Below, in pieces: positions 16,659 through 24,957 of a stretch of 28,823 nucleotides of DNA. The translations under genes were made by a program, and so were the position numbers. The stretch covers positions 1 to 28,823 of the forward strand of contig JBFWMM010000036.1 of assembly GCA_050251615.1 (NCBI GenBank), read 5' to 3'. How positions within the stretch are numbered: the stretch's first letter is position 1; every line of letters begins with the position of its first letter. Under the pieces are notes generated by a model. That model did not search any database. It was not told the origin of the DNA and worked only from the letters and a program-made list of their open reading frames with translations. This DNA comes from Sedimentisphaera sp050251615. Lineage in GTDB: Bacteria > Planctomycetota > Phycisphaerae > Sedimentisphaerales > Sedimentisphaeraceae.

Positions 16659-16686
16659 TTGACTTTTTGTGGTTTGGGGCTAATAT
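16659..16686 (+). promoter_or_regulatory. Promoter of thrS-infC
   Basis: TTGACT (16659-16664), a 16-base spacer and TAATAT (16681-16686) stand 50 bases before the thrS start. The resulting leader of about 45 bases is too short for a T-box. Confidence 0.65.
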
Positions 16687-16736
16687 CGGGGCCTTAAAAA
16701 CTCTGTTTTCACAATTATTAGAAGATTAAAAGAAGA

Positions 16737-18659
16737 ATGGCGAATATAAAACTGCCTGACGGTAAGGTTATAGAGGCTGCCGATGGTAGCACGATACTTG
16801 ATGTGGTAACACAAATCGGCCCGGGGCTTGCGAAGTCGGCGCTTGCGGCGCGCCTTGACGGCAAACTCGTTGACATTTCCACAAAAATTTCCGGCGATGC
16901 CCTGTTGAACGTTGTAACCACTCGCGACGATGAATCTCTCGAACTGATGCGCCATAGTTGCGCGCATATTATGGCAGAAGCAATAACGACCCTCTGGCCC
17001 GATGCAATGCTCGTTTACGGCCCCGCCGTACGCGACGGCTTCTACTACGACATCGACCTCGATCACCCGCTTACCCCCGAAGACTTCGAGGCAATCGAGA
17101 AGAAGATGGCCGAGATTGTCGCGGCGGATAAGCCGTTCAAGCGCATAGAGATGAGCCGTACCGATGCGTATAAGCTCGTTGAGGGAGACCCATACAAGAC
17201 CGACAATATCGACCGTGCAGATGGTGATGTGATCAGCTTCTACTATCAGGGCGAAGGCGGCTTCAAAGACCTTTGCCGCGGCCCGCATATCCCCAGCACG
17301 GGTAAAGTGGGGGTGTACAAGATAATGAGCGTTGCCGGCGCTTACTGGCACGGCGACAGTACAAAGAAGATGCTTCAACGCGTTTACGGCACCTGCTGGC
17401 GCGACAAAAAGGAGCTCAATAAGTACCTCCTGCGGCTTGAAGAGGCGAAAAAGCGCGACCACCGCGTCCTCGGCAAGCAACTCAACCTCTTCAGCTTCCA
17501 TGATGAGGGCCCTGGCTTTGCGTTCCTCCATCCAAATGGCATGATTATCTGGAACAACATTATCGCGTTCTGGAAAGAGTTGCACAACAAGTACTGCTAC
17601 GAGGAAATCAAGACTCCCATAATGCTCAACGAGCAGCTCTGGCACAAAAGCGGCCACTGGGACAACTATAAAGAGAATATGTACTTCACTACGGTTGACG
17701 AGGTCAACTATGCGGTGAAGCCGATGAACTGTCCGGGCGGATGTCTTGTGTACAAATCCACAAAACACTCGTACCGCGAGTTTCCGCTACGCTACGCCGA
17801 ACTTGGCCTCGTACATAGATTCGAGCCGAGCGGCGCCCTGCACGGCCTCGTGCGCGTAAGACAGTTCACGCAGGACGATGCCCATATCTACTGTACGCCC
17901 GAGCAGATCGAGGCGGAAGTGGTGGGCGTGATCAACCTCGTCTTCGAGATGTACGAAAAATTCGGCTTCAAGGATTTCCACGTGGAGCTGTCCACAAAGC
18001 CCGAGAAGCATATCGGTTCCGATGAAATCTGGAACAAGGCCACCAGCGCCCTTCGCGGCGCTCTGAACACTAAAGTAATTGATTATGTTGTAAATGAAGG
18101 CGATGGGGCTTTTTATGGTCCCAAGATAGACTTCCACGTTGAAGACGCGATCGGCCGTAGCTGGCAACTCGGCACAATCCAGCTGGATTTCTCCATGCCG
18201 GAGCGCTTCGGGCTCGTTTACTCCGACTCCGACAACACAGAAAAAACCCCCGTTATGCTACATCGCGCCATCCTCGGCTCGCTGGAGCGCTTTATGGGGA
18301 TCCTGATTGAGCATTACGCCGGCTCAATGCCGCTCTGGCTCGCTCCCGAGCAGGTGCGCGTGTTGCCGATCAGCGAAAAGACAAACGACTACGCAGGGCA
18401 GGTTGCCGCGAAGCTTAATGCCGCAGGCCTCCGAGTGAGCGTGGATAAGACCGATGATAAAATCGGTGCCAAAATAGCTAAGGGACATCAGGACAAGCTA
18501 CCGTACATGATGGTGGTCGGGCCGCAGGAGGCCGAAAAGGACGAAGTGAATCTGCGAATCAGAGGGCAGAAGGAGACAGTCTCCATTTCTATTGATGAGG
18601 TTGCGGGGAAGCTTCTCGCCAAGGATTATGCTCGTGATGCCTCGCTGGCTGTAAACTGA
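16737..18659 (+). CDS. thrS: Threonyl-tRNA synthetase
   Basis: Class II aminoacyl-tRNA synthetase that charges tRNA-Thr, 640 residues (E. coli 642). A TGS domain covers about 1-62, then the editing domain with HSCAHIMAEAI (HxxxH-type site) and the SAD domain with the FKDLCRGPHIP segment. The class II core holds MNCPGG with the zinc-ligand Cys332, motif 2 (VHRFEPSGALHGLVRVRQFTQDDAH) and motif 3 (PVMLHRAILGSLERF). The anticodon-binding domain starts near residue 535. AAGAAG precedes the ATG. It is followed after 60 bases by infC, as in many bacteria, from one promoter. Confidence 0.98.
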   Translation: MANIKLPDGKVIEAADGSTILDVVTQIGPGLAKSALAARLDGKLVDISTKISGDALLNVVTTRDDESLELMRHSCAHIMAEAITTLWPDAMLVYGPAVRDGFYYDIDLDHPLTPEDFEAIEKKMAEIVAADKPFKRIEMSRTDAYKLVEGDPYKTDNIDRADGDVISFYYQGEGGFKDLCRGPHIPSTGKVGVYKIMSVAGAYWHGDSTKKMLQRVYGTCWRDKKELNKYLLRLEEAKKRDHRVLGKQLNLFSFHDEGPGFAFLHPNGMIIWNNIIAFWKELHNKYCYEEIKTPIMLNEQLWHKSGHWDNYKENMYFTTVDEVNYAVKPMNCPGGCLVYKSTKHSYREFPLRYAELGLVHRFEPSGALHGLVRVRQFTQDDAHIYCTPEQIEAEVVGVINLVFEMYEKFGFKDFHVELSTKPEKHIGSDEIWNKATSALRGALNTKVIDYVVNEGDGAFYGPKIDFHVEDAIGRSWQLGTIQLDFSMPERFGLVYSDSDNTEKTPVMLHRAILGSLERFMGILIEHYAGSMPLWLAPEQVRVLPISEKTNDYAGQVAAKLNAAGLRVSVDKTDDKIGAKIAKGHQDKLPYMMVVGPQEAEKDEVNLRIRGQKETVSISIDEVAGKLLAKDYARDASLAVN

Positions 18660-18719
18660 AGATTGAAGGCGCCTGCGCGGGTGTCATTAACAAACTTTAT
18701 TACTTGTAAGGAACGTACT

Positions 18720-19241
18720 ATCAGTAAAGAACAAAGTACAAGGGTCAACGAAAGAATCAAACGCGGGACACCGCAGGTTCGCCTTATTGACCAGGACAAC
18801 AACCAGGTTGGTGTTGTAAAGACAGAAACTGCATTAAATATGGCCTTTGATGCCGGCCTCGACCTTGTGGAGGTGGCACCGGGCTCCGAGTTGCCGGTAT
18901 GCAGAATTATGGATTATGGCAAATGGCTCTACGAACAGAAGCGTAAGACGAAAGTATCCAAGAAGAAGCAGCATGTTGTGAGCCTCAAGGAGATTCGCCT
19001 TCGCCCCGAAATCGGCGATAATGACCGTGATGTTAAGATTGGCCATGCCAGGAAATTCCTCGAAAAAGGCGATAAGGTTCAGTTTACTCTGCGTTTCAGG
19101 GGACGAGAAATGGCCCACACTAGTAGTGGCGCAGACCTTATGAACGAAATTGCCGAGATACTTGGAGATGTCTCCAAGGTTGACCGCACTCCGCTTCTGC
19201 AAGGGCGCAGGATGATAATGATCCTCGTTCCGTTGAAGTAA
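18720..19241 (+). CDS. infC: Translation initiation factor IF-3, with an apparent AUC start codon
   Basis: IF-3 binds the 30S subunit, checks the start codon and the initiator tRNA, and keeps subunits apart. The product is 173 residues; the N-domain (TRVNERI...RLIDQDNNQVGVV..ETAL.MAFDAGLDLVEVAP) and the C-domain (KEIRLRPEIGDNDRDVKIGHARKFLEKGDKVQFTLRFRGREM) are complete. The only good Shine-Dalgarno sequence, AAGGA (18708-18712), is seven bases before an ATC codon at 18720, and the protein then begins (M)SKEQSTRVNERI, the normal IF-3 length. A TTG 19 codons earlier is in frame but has no such site. E. coli infC uses AUU and is autoregulated through it. The ribosomal genes rpmI and rplT do not follow. 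Confidence 0.93.
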   Translation: MSKEQSTRVNERIKRGTPQVRLIDQDNNQVGVVKTETALNMAFDAGLDLVEVAPGSELPVCRIMDYGKWLYEQKRKTKVSKKKQHVVSLKEIRLRPEIGDNDRDVKIGHARKFLEKGDKVQFTLRFRGREMAHTSSGADLMNEIAEILGDVSKVDRTPLLQGRRMIMILVPLK

Positions 19242-19354
19242 GTTTCGGCGATTACACAGTTGTTTGAACATACATTTGCCGGCAAGCAGTCTCCTTTTGG
19301 CCGCTTGCTGCGGACATATTTCGCGCATTGTTTCAACCGATGCGTTATAAGCTT

Positions 19355-21226
19355 ATGGCACTAATCACACTTCGCGGCGTGAATGCGGGCTACGGCCCTG
19401 TTCACCTCATAGAAAACGCATCTCTCTCTTTCGAGAAGGGAGAGCGCATCGCGCTCACGGGACGAAACGGTTGTGGCAAAACCACCTTTATGAAACTGCT
19501 CCTCGGGCAGATTGAGTGTATGGGTGGTGAGATCGAGAGGCAGGCTTCACTGCGCGTTGCGTACCTTGAGCAGGAAGTGCCGCGAAATATCAGCGGTAAG
19601 GTTCGCGAGGTGATTCTTTCGGGAGCCGGTGCCGGCGGAGAGGCTCTCGCTGAATATTCGCGTTTGAGCGAGCTTGCAGCGGGCGGCGATCCTGCTGCGA
19701 TTGAGCCGCTCCACGATGCGGCGGTGAAGGTGGATTCACTTGGCGGCTGGGATTTGAGCAGCCGCGTTGATATGCTCGTTTCCAAGCTGAAGCTTCCTGA
19801 CGATGTGGAATTCGGCAATCTTTCCGCCGGGCTCAAGAGGAAAGTTATGTTGGCAAAGGCTCTCGCCGGCGAGCCGGATATGCTTCTGCTCGATGAACCG
19901 ACAAACCACCTCGACATTGCCAGCGTAAGCTTGATGGAGGATATTCTCATTTCAAGTGGAATCGCGCTGCTTTTCGTAACTCACGACCGCGCATTTCTCC
20001 GAAGGGTCTCCAACAGGATACTTGAGCTTGAACGAGCACGCCTGCGCAGCTTTGACTGCAACTACGAAACTTTCCTGAAACGGCGTGACGAGCTTCTCGC
20101 CGCAGAGCAGAAGGAGTCCGAGCAGTTTGACAAAAAACTTGCTGAGGAGGAAGTCTGGATACGCCGCGGGATTCAGGGCCGCCGCACGAGGAACGAAGGA
20201 CGCGTTCGTTCGCTGATTGCCATGAGGGAGGAAAAGACCGCAACTCGCAAACAGCAGGGCCTTTCCAAAATGAATGTTCAGCAGGCCGGTATGAGCGGAA
20301 GGCTCGTTGCGCAGCTCAGCGGCGTTTCTTTCGCCTATGAAACGGAGTGCCCGATCGTCAGGGGGCTTGATGTTACCGTTTCGCGCGGAGACCGTATAGC
20401 GGTTATCGGGCCGAACGGCATCGGTAAATCAACGCTGCTGAAGCTGATTCTTGGCGAGCTTGAAGCCTCGGAGGGACGGGTGCGGCTGGGCACGAATCTG
20501 GAAGTGGCTTACTTTGACCAGCTCCACAACACGCTCGATGAAACCAAAACTGTCGTTGACAATGTTGCCGACGGCTATATGACAATAAACATAGACGGCT
20601 CTTCGCGCAACGCCATCGGCTACCTGCGTGATTTTCTTTTTCCCGCGCAGAGATGCAAATCGCTCGTGAGCGCGCTTTCAGGCGGCGAAAGGACAAGGCT
20701 CCTGCTCGCAAGGCTCTTTGCCAAGCCGAGTAATGTTCTCGTGCTTGATGAGCCGACAAACAACCTCGACATCGAAACAATCGAGCTGCTTGAAGAACAG
20801 CTTGCCGAATATAACGGCACGATTCTGCTTGTCAGCCACGACCGCTCATTCATAAACAACGTCGCCACGAGCACACTCGTCTTTACAGGCGGCGCGAAGG
20901 TGAAGGAGTATTTCGGCGGCTATGACGATTATCTTCGCCAGAGCGCCGAAGAAACCGCGGACGTTGAGAAACCCGCAGCCAAAGCGAAACCCAAGGCGCC
21001 CGCGGCGCCCAAGCTTTCGTACCATGAAAAGAAGGAGCTGGAAGCGCTGCCCGAGCAAATTGATGCTCTCGAAAAGCGTATTGAGAAGCTCCATGCCGAT
21101 ATGGCCGCTCCGCAGTTCTACAAGCAGCCCGGCGAGTCTATCGCCAAGGCAGGCGATGAGCTCGCATCTCTCGAAGCAGAGCTTGAAGCCGCTTACGACC
21201 GCTGGCAGGAGCTTGAAAGCATATAA
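19355..21226 (+). CDS. uup: ABC-F family ATPase, Uup type
   Basis: A 623-residue soluble protein with two ABC domains in one chain and no membrane segment. Domain 1 has GRNGCGKTT (36-44), LSAGLKRKV (about 155) and LLLDEPTNHLD (about 176). Domain 2 has GPNGIGKST (about 352), LSGGERTRL (about 441) and LVLDEPTNNLD (about 462). A linker rich in charged residues lies between them. The C-terminal 70 residues, after an Ala/Lys/Pro-rich stretch, form an antiparallel coiled coil (LSYHEKKELEALPEQI ... LEAELEAAYDRWQELE), which marks the Uup branch rather than EttA; Uup binds DNA junctions and ribosomes. I use ATG 19355 because homology begins there, but no Shine-Dalgarno sequence is visible, and TTG 19328 or ATG 19340 are possible. 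Confidence 0.9.
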   Translation: MALITLRGVNAGYGPVHLIENASLSFEKGERIALTGRNGCGKTTFMKLLLGQIECMGGEIERQASLRVAYLEQEVPRNISGKVREVILSGAGAGGEALAEYSRLSELAAGGDPAAIEPLHDAAVKVDSLGGWDLSSRVDMLVSKLKLPDDVEFGNLSAGLKRKVMLAKALAGEPDMLLLDEPTNHLDIASVSLMEDILISSGIALLFVTHDRAFLRRVSNRILELERARLRSFDCNYETFLKRRDELLAAEQKESEQFDKKLAEEEVWIRRGIQGRRTRNEGRVRSLIAMREEKTATRKQQGLSKMNVQQAGMSGRLVAQLSGVSFAYETECPIVRGLDVTVSRGDRIAVIGPNGIGKSTLLKLILGELEASEGRVRLGTNLEVAYFDQLHNTLDETKTVVDNVADGYMTINIDGSSRNAIGYLRDFLFPAQRCKSLVSALSGGERTRLLLARLFAKPSNVLVLDEPTNNLDIETIELLEEQLAEYNGTILLVSHDRSFINNVATSTLVFTGGAKVKEYFGGYDDYLRQSAEETADVEKPAAKAKPKAPAAPKLSYHEKKELEALPEQIDALEKRIEKLHADMAAPQFYKQPGESIAKAGDELASLEAELEAAYDRWQELESI

Positions 21227-21237
21227 GCGCTTTGTTC

Positions 21238-21265
21238 TTGAAGTCGGCAGGTTTTGGGATAGAAT
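21238..21265 (+). promoter_or_regulatory. Candidate promoter for the LptF/LptG-thiDE unit
   Basis: TTGAAG (21238-21243), a 16-base spacer and TAGAAT (21260-21265) lie between the uup stop and the permease gene. Confidence 0.5.
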
Positions 21266-21301
21266 AACCCCTGCGGCAGTTCCGCTGCATAAGGACTGAT
21301 T

Positions 21302-22906
21302 TTGACAACGATTATACACAGATATATTTTCCGCGATTTGATTCGCTCGTTTTTGCTTGCGACAGGCGCCCTTACGCTCATTTTGAGCCTTGGTAGCATT
21401 GTAGGGCCGGCGCAGGATTACGGCGTGAGCCCGGAACAGGCGCTCGAATTGATATGGTGCTTTATACCAGTTACGCTGGCTTTTGTATTGCCTGTGGGCG
21501 CGGTGTTTGCCGCCGCTACGACATACGGCCGATTCGCCTCGGAGAATGAATTTGATGCCTGCCGCGCGGGCGGCATAAGCACGGTCAGCATGCTATACCC
21601 CGTTCTATGCCTCGGCATTATCGCCTCCATCCTCAACATTACGTTGAATTTCTACGTTGTGCCAAGGTACATCCAGAAAGCGGAGGTGAGCGTTAAGGCG
21701 AACATCAAGCAGATTGTTTTTCGTAGCATAGAAAAGCGTGGCATCTATCAGATCTCGGATAGTTCCTCCAAAACTTACATCACCGCTGATGTCGTTGATG
21801 AGCAGAATGATACTCTTGGGGGTGTTAATATCATTCGTGTGGCCGATGGCGTTGTAAAATCTCTCATTACCACCTCCCGTGCGAAGGTTGATTTTGAGCA
21901 GACAGGCGGCGAGAATCTTATATCTATCACGGCGTACGACCTCTATCAGGCCGATGAATCCGGCTATGCGTACTCAGCGAAATTGCCTCTGCGAACGAAG
22001 GTTGTCTCACTCATCAGCGATAATATCCGCTTTAAAGAGCTTGCGGGGCTTAAAGCCATAATGGCAAACCCCATGCTTTTTGAGCCGGTTGCCAAGGTTG
22101 CCGATGAGCTTACGGCTCAAATCGCGACAGAAATCCTTGCCGGCCAGATTGCCGGTGCAAATGATGAGGATAAGTGGTTCGCTCTTCAGGGCGTTTCAAG
22201 CTCTGATCAGGGAGGTAAAGTGCTCATCAAAGCCGGCAACTGCAAGGCTGAATCGAGATTTGAGGTTGTTGCGAGCGATGTTCAGCTTCTGGAGTTTGAC
22301 AGGGCAGACCAAGCCACGCCGACAAACTCCTGGCGCGCCCCCACGGCCACGCTCTACTGCACATCAGAGCAGCCCGGCGGATACTGGAATATCGCCATGA
22401 CAGACTGTGTCAACTCTGCCGACGAGGCCGCAACCGTACTTCCTTCAAGGGCCATCAGAAACCTGCTTGCCCCGCCTACGATCAAGAGCATATACGACAG
22501 CACCGACAAGCTCGCCGCGGCACGCAGCCTTATGCAGGGGAGCCCCTCTGACACCGTAAGCGCTCTCCAAGAGCAGCTCAACAAGGCAATCCTCCGCACA
22601 AACGGCTCTGTCGCTGTGGAAGTGAACTATCGCCTCGTGTTCGGGCTCGGCTGCGCGATAATAGCCATAACAGGTGCATTGATTGGCGTAATACTTAAAA
22701 ACTCGCACATAATGACATCGTTCGGCATCAGTGTACTGCCGCTGGCCGTGCTGATTGTCTTTATAATGATGGGTAAAAACCTCACTAAAAATATCATCGT
22801 ACACCAGATGAAAGATGGCATCGCCGGCATCTATATTATTTGGACGGGGTTGCTTGTGATTGCGGTTATTATGTTCGCATTTTACCGCAGGCTCGTCAGG
22901 ACGTAA
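21302..22906 (+). CDS. LptF/LptG (YjgP/YjgQ) family permease with an enlarged periplasmic domain
   Basis: Membrane subunit of the transporter that takes lipopolysaccharide out of the inner membrane. The start is TTG at 21302 with AAGGA upstream. Three helices (about 12-32, 50-75, 95-120) precede a long periplasmic part, and three more follow (about 441-461, 468-490, 505-528), the LptF/G plan. The YRLVFGLGCAIIAITGALIGVILK segment after the periplasmic domain is the family's conserved hinge and helix 4. The protein is 534 residues against about 360 for the family; the extra 170 residues fall in the periplasmic region (about 240-420) after the normal jelly-roll strands. Whether it is LptF or LptG is unclear, and its partner is not beside it. 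thiDE starts three bases after its stop. Confidence 0.82.
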   Translation: MTTIIHRYIFRDLIRSFLLATGALTLILSLGSIVGPAQDYGVSPEQALELIWCFIPVTLAFVLPVGAVFAAATTYGRFASENEFDACRAGGISTVSMLYPVLCLGIIASILNITLNFYVVPRYIQKAEVSVKANIKQIVFRSIEKRGIYQISDSSSKTYITADVVDEQNDTLGGVNIIRVADGVVKSLITTSRAKVDFEQTGGENLISITAYDLYQADESGYAYSAKLPLRTKVVSLISDNIRFKELAGLKAIMANPMLFEPVAKVADELTAQIATEILAGQIAGANDEDKWFALQGVSSSDQGGKVLIKAGNCKAESRFEVVASDVQLLEFDRADQATPTNSWRAPTATLYCTSEQPGGYWNIAMTDCVNSADEAATVLPSRAIRNLLAPPTIKSIYDSTDKLAAARSLMQGSPSDTVSALQEQLNKAILRTNGSVAVEVNYRLVFGLGCAIIAITGALIGVILKNSHIMTSFGISVLPLAVLIVFIMMGKNLTKNIIVHQMKDGIAGIYIIWTGLLVIAVIMFAFYRRLVRT

Positions 22907-22908
22907 GC

Positions 22909-23961
22909 GTGAGTGAAATGCAACGGGCGGCGGCCAGGATTATAGATGCCAACTTCAACCGCGCCAGAGAAGGCGCGCGTATGATGGAAGAGTTTGCGAG
23001 GTTCGTTTTGAACAACAAGCCCCTCAGCTCACGCGCCAAAGCGCTGCGGCACCGAATATCAGCCGTGGTAAACCGGCTTGATGCATCAAGTCTTCTCGCC
23101 GCCAGAGACAGCGCGAGGGATGTGGGCGTGCATTTACAGGTGCAGGGGCAGCTCAAGCGCGGCAATCTCTCCGATGCTTCTTCCGCCGCGGCCAAGCGGC
23201 TCGGTGAGGCGCTCCGCGTACTGACAGAAACCATACAGGCCATTGACCCCGAAATTGCCGCAGAGCTGGAAAGTGCGCGTTTTGAGGCCTATGCGCTTGA
23301 ACGCGACCTTGCTTTTGCTATGAACGCACACGATAAATTCGCTTCTGTTCGGCTATATGTACTTCTTGATGCTCTTGAAGAGCGGGAATTCTGCACTATG
23401 GCACGCGCCGTGATTGATGGCGGGGCGGACTGCGTTCAATTGCGGGCGAAGGATGTGAGCGGGGAAGTATTTTTCGTTCTGGCTTGCAGGCTTACTGAAA
23501 TCTGCCGCGAGGCAGGGGTTGTGAGCATAATAAACGACCGGCCTGATATCGCTGTTGCAAGCGGTGCAGATGGCGTTCATCTCGGCAGTGGGGATGTGCC
23601 CGCTAAAGTGCTTCGCGCAATCGCCACGCGCCCGATGATCCTCGGCCTCACTACGCACAATGCTTCTGAGCTTGCCTGCGCGATAGAACAGGGCGCTGAT
23701 TATGTCGGCATTGGCCCGTTCGCGAACACCCCCACTAAGCCTGAGCTTGCGTCTTCGGGCATTGCGTATCTCAAAGAGGCGCTTGTCGCGCTCTCGGGCA
23801 CAGGTGTCTATCACACCGCGATAGGCGGTATAACCACCGCCAACATATCAGAGGTGTTTGGTGCCGGTGCAATGTGCGCTGCTGTGAGCTCGGCCGTAAC
23901 AAAAGCCGCAAGCCCACGAGACGCCGCCGCCGCGCTGAAGGCGCTCTGCCCACAAGCTTAA
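22909..23961 (+). CDS. thiE: ThiD2-ThiE fusion, thiamine phosphate synthase
   Basis: A 350-residue two-domain enzyme of thiamine synthesis. Residues about 5-145 match the ThiD2 domain (RIIDANFNRAREGARMMEEFARF, LLAARDSARDVGV, RLGEALRVLTE), known as a monofunctional HMP-phosphate kinase. Residues about 150-350 are ThiE, a TIM barrel joining HMP-PP to the thiazole phosphate: VQLRAKD, INDRPDIAVASGADGVHLGSGD, GADYVGIGPFANTPTKP and IGGI are the substrate and metal sites. Thus the same chain may make HMP-PP and use it. The start is GTG at 22909: AGGA lies seven bases before it, and the next ATG (22918) is too far from that site. It lies two bases after the permease stop, so it is co-transcribed with it, although the functions are unrelated. 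Confidence 0.92.
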   Translation: MSEMQRAAARIIDANFNRAREGARMMEEFARFVLNNKPLSSRAKALRHRISAVVNRLDASSLLAARDSARDVGVHLQVQGQLKRGNLSDASSAAAKRLGEALRVLTETIQAIDPEIAAELESARFEAYALERDLAFAMNAHDKFASVRLYVLLDALEEREFCTMARAVIDGGADCVQLRAKDVSGEVFFVLACRLTEICREAGVVSIINDRPDIAVASGADGVHLGSGDVPAKVLRAIATRPMILGLTTHNASELACAIEQGADYVGIGPFANTPTKPELASSGIAYLKEALVALSGTGVYHTAIGGITTANISEVFGAGAMCAAVSSAVTKAASPRDAAAALKALCPQA

Positions 23962-23963
23962 AG

Positions 23964-24012
23964 CTTAAAACCTAAAACTTAAAACTTAAAACCTAAAACC
24001 TAAAACCTAAAA
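23964..24012. repeat. Heptanucleotide tandem repeat array (C(C/T)TAAAA) x 7, copy 2
   Basis: Seven exact-length units: CTTAAAA, CCTAAAA, CTTAAAA, CTTAAAA and three CCTAAAA. The array starts two bases after the thiE stop and ends inside the msrBA gene, where its last unit supplies the Phe codon and the TAG stop of that minus-strand gene. The only base that varies is the second one, C or T, the same polymorphism as in the array at 2-36. Confidence 0.9.
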
Positions 24013-24957
24013 CTTCTTCTGATATATATGGCAGTAGGGCAGTTTGCCTGTCTTCTCGTAGTAATGTTGGTGGTAATCCTCCGCAGGCCAGAATACAGAC
24101 GCCGCAGTCAGCTCTGTTGCCACATCAAGTCCCTTTTCTTCCAGGATGCCGATCAGCTTCTCTGAAATCTGCTTCTGATCCTCCGTAAGATAGAACACCT
24201 CGCTTCGATACTGATTGCCGATGTCCGGCCCCTGGCCGTTTATCTGCGTGGGATCGTGCGTCTCAAAGTAAATCTTCGCTATGGTTTCATAGTCGCATTT
24301 TGTATTATCAAACGCTACAAGCACTGCCTCGGCGTGGCCTGTCGTGCCCGTGCAAACTTGTCTGTATGTCGGGTTAGAAGTAGTGCCGCCAATGTAGCCG
24401 GCTTGTGAATACAGAACACCGTCAATCTTGTTCAGATGGTGCTGCACGCCCCAGAAGCAACCGCTTGCGAATATCGCCCGTTCTATTCTTTCGGCCGGTA
24501 GAAAATCCATGCTTATTGAGTTGACGCAGTGCCTTGTGTTTTTATCCGTGAAGCCCTCGCCTTCAAATACATGTCCCAGATGCCCTCCGCAGGCGGCGCA
24601 GGTGATCTCAACACGACTCCCGTCAGCATCAAGGCTACGCTTCACTGCGTCATCAATCGCATCATCGAAGCTCGGCCAGCCGCAGCCGGAGTCGAATTTG
24701 CTCTCCGATTCATACAGCGCCGCGCCGCACTTCCTGCACGTATATATGCCTTTCTCGTTAAAGTCGCAGTACTTGCCTGTGAAAGGGCGCTCTGTGCCCT
24801 TATTCTCGATTATCATCTTCTCTTCAGGAGTCAGTTCGTTCATTTTGTTCTCCGTTTTTACAGTTGCCGCAGGATATTCGGCCGGCTTTTCCTTATCACA
24901 TCCTGCCATAAGGCAGCACAATACTAATGCTGAAACACATTTTCCACTGAGGTTCAT
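24007..24957 (-). CDS. msrBA: Lipoprotein methionine sulfoxide reductase, MsrB-MsrA fusion
   Basis: Repairs oxidised methionine of both stereoisomers in envelope proteins. The 316-residue product has a lipoprotein signal with lipobox LMAGC (Cys20). Residues about 40-158 are MsrB: GWPSF (93-97), zinc cysteines 74, 77, 120 and 123, and catalytic Cys144 in RHCVNSISMDF. Residues 160-316 are MsrA: catalytic Cys167 in GCFWG, the GYIGG and YEVVFD-like substrate parts (GHAEAVLVAFD), and DPTQINGQGPDIGNQYRS. The domain order is B then A, the reverse of the better-known PilB/MsrAB layout. GGAAAAG stands upstream of ATG 24957. Its stop codon and the codon before it lie in the heptamer array, which is shared with the 3' side of the convergent thiE. 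Confidence 0.93.
   Translation of the reverse strand: MNLSGKCVSALVLCCLMAGCDKEKPAEYPAATVKTENKMNELTPEEKMIIENKGTERPFTGKYCDFNEKGIYTCRKCGAALYESESKFDSGCGWPSFDDAIDDAVKRSLDADGSRVEITCAACGGHLGHVFEGEGFTDKNTRHCVNSISMDFLPAERIERAIFASGCFWGVQHHLNKIDGVLYSQAGYIGGTTSNPTYRQVCTGTTGHAEAVLVAFDNTKCDYETIAKIYFETHDPTQINGQGPDIGNQYRSEVFYLTEDQKQISEKLIGILEEKGLDVATELTAASVFWPAEDYHQHYYEKTGKLPYCHIYQKKF

Noticed and set aside
16687..16736. T-box riboswitch before thrS
   Set aside because: The leader after the predicted transcription start is only about 45 bases and has no specifier or antiterminator structure.
18663..18719. TTG start for infC 19 codons upstream
   Set aside because: No ribosome-binding site precedes it and the extension does not match IF-3, while AAGGA is well placed for the ATC.
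23964..24012. CRISPR-like array or telomere
   Set aside because: Units are seven bases with no spacers, so it is not CRISPR; the array is internal, short and beside housekeeping genes, so it is not a telomere.
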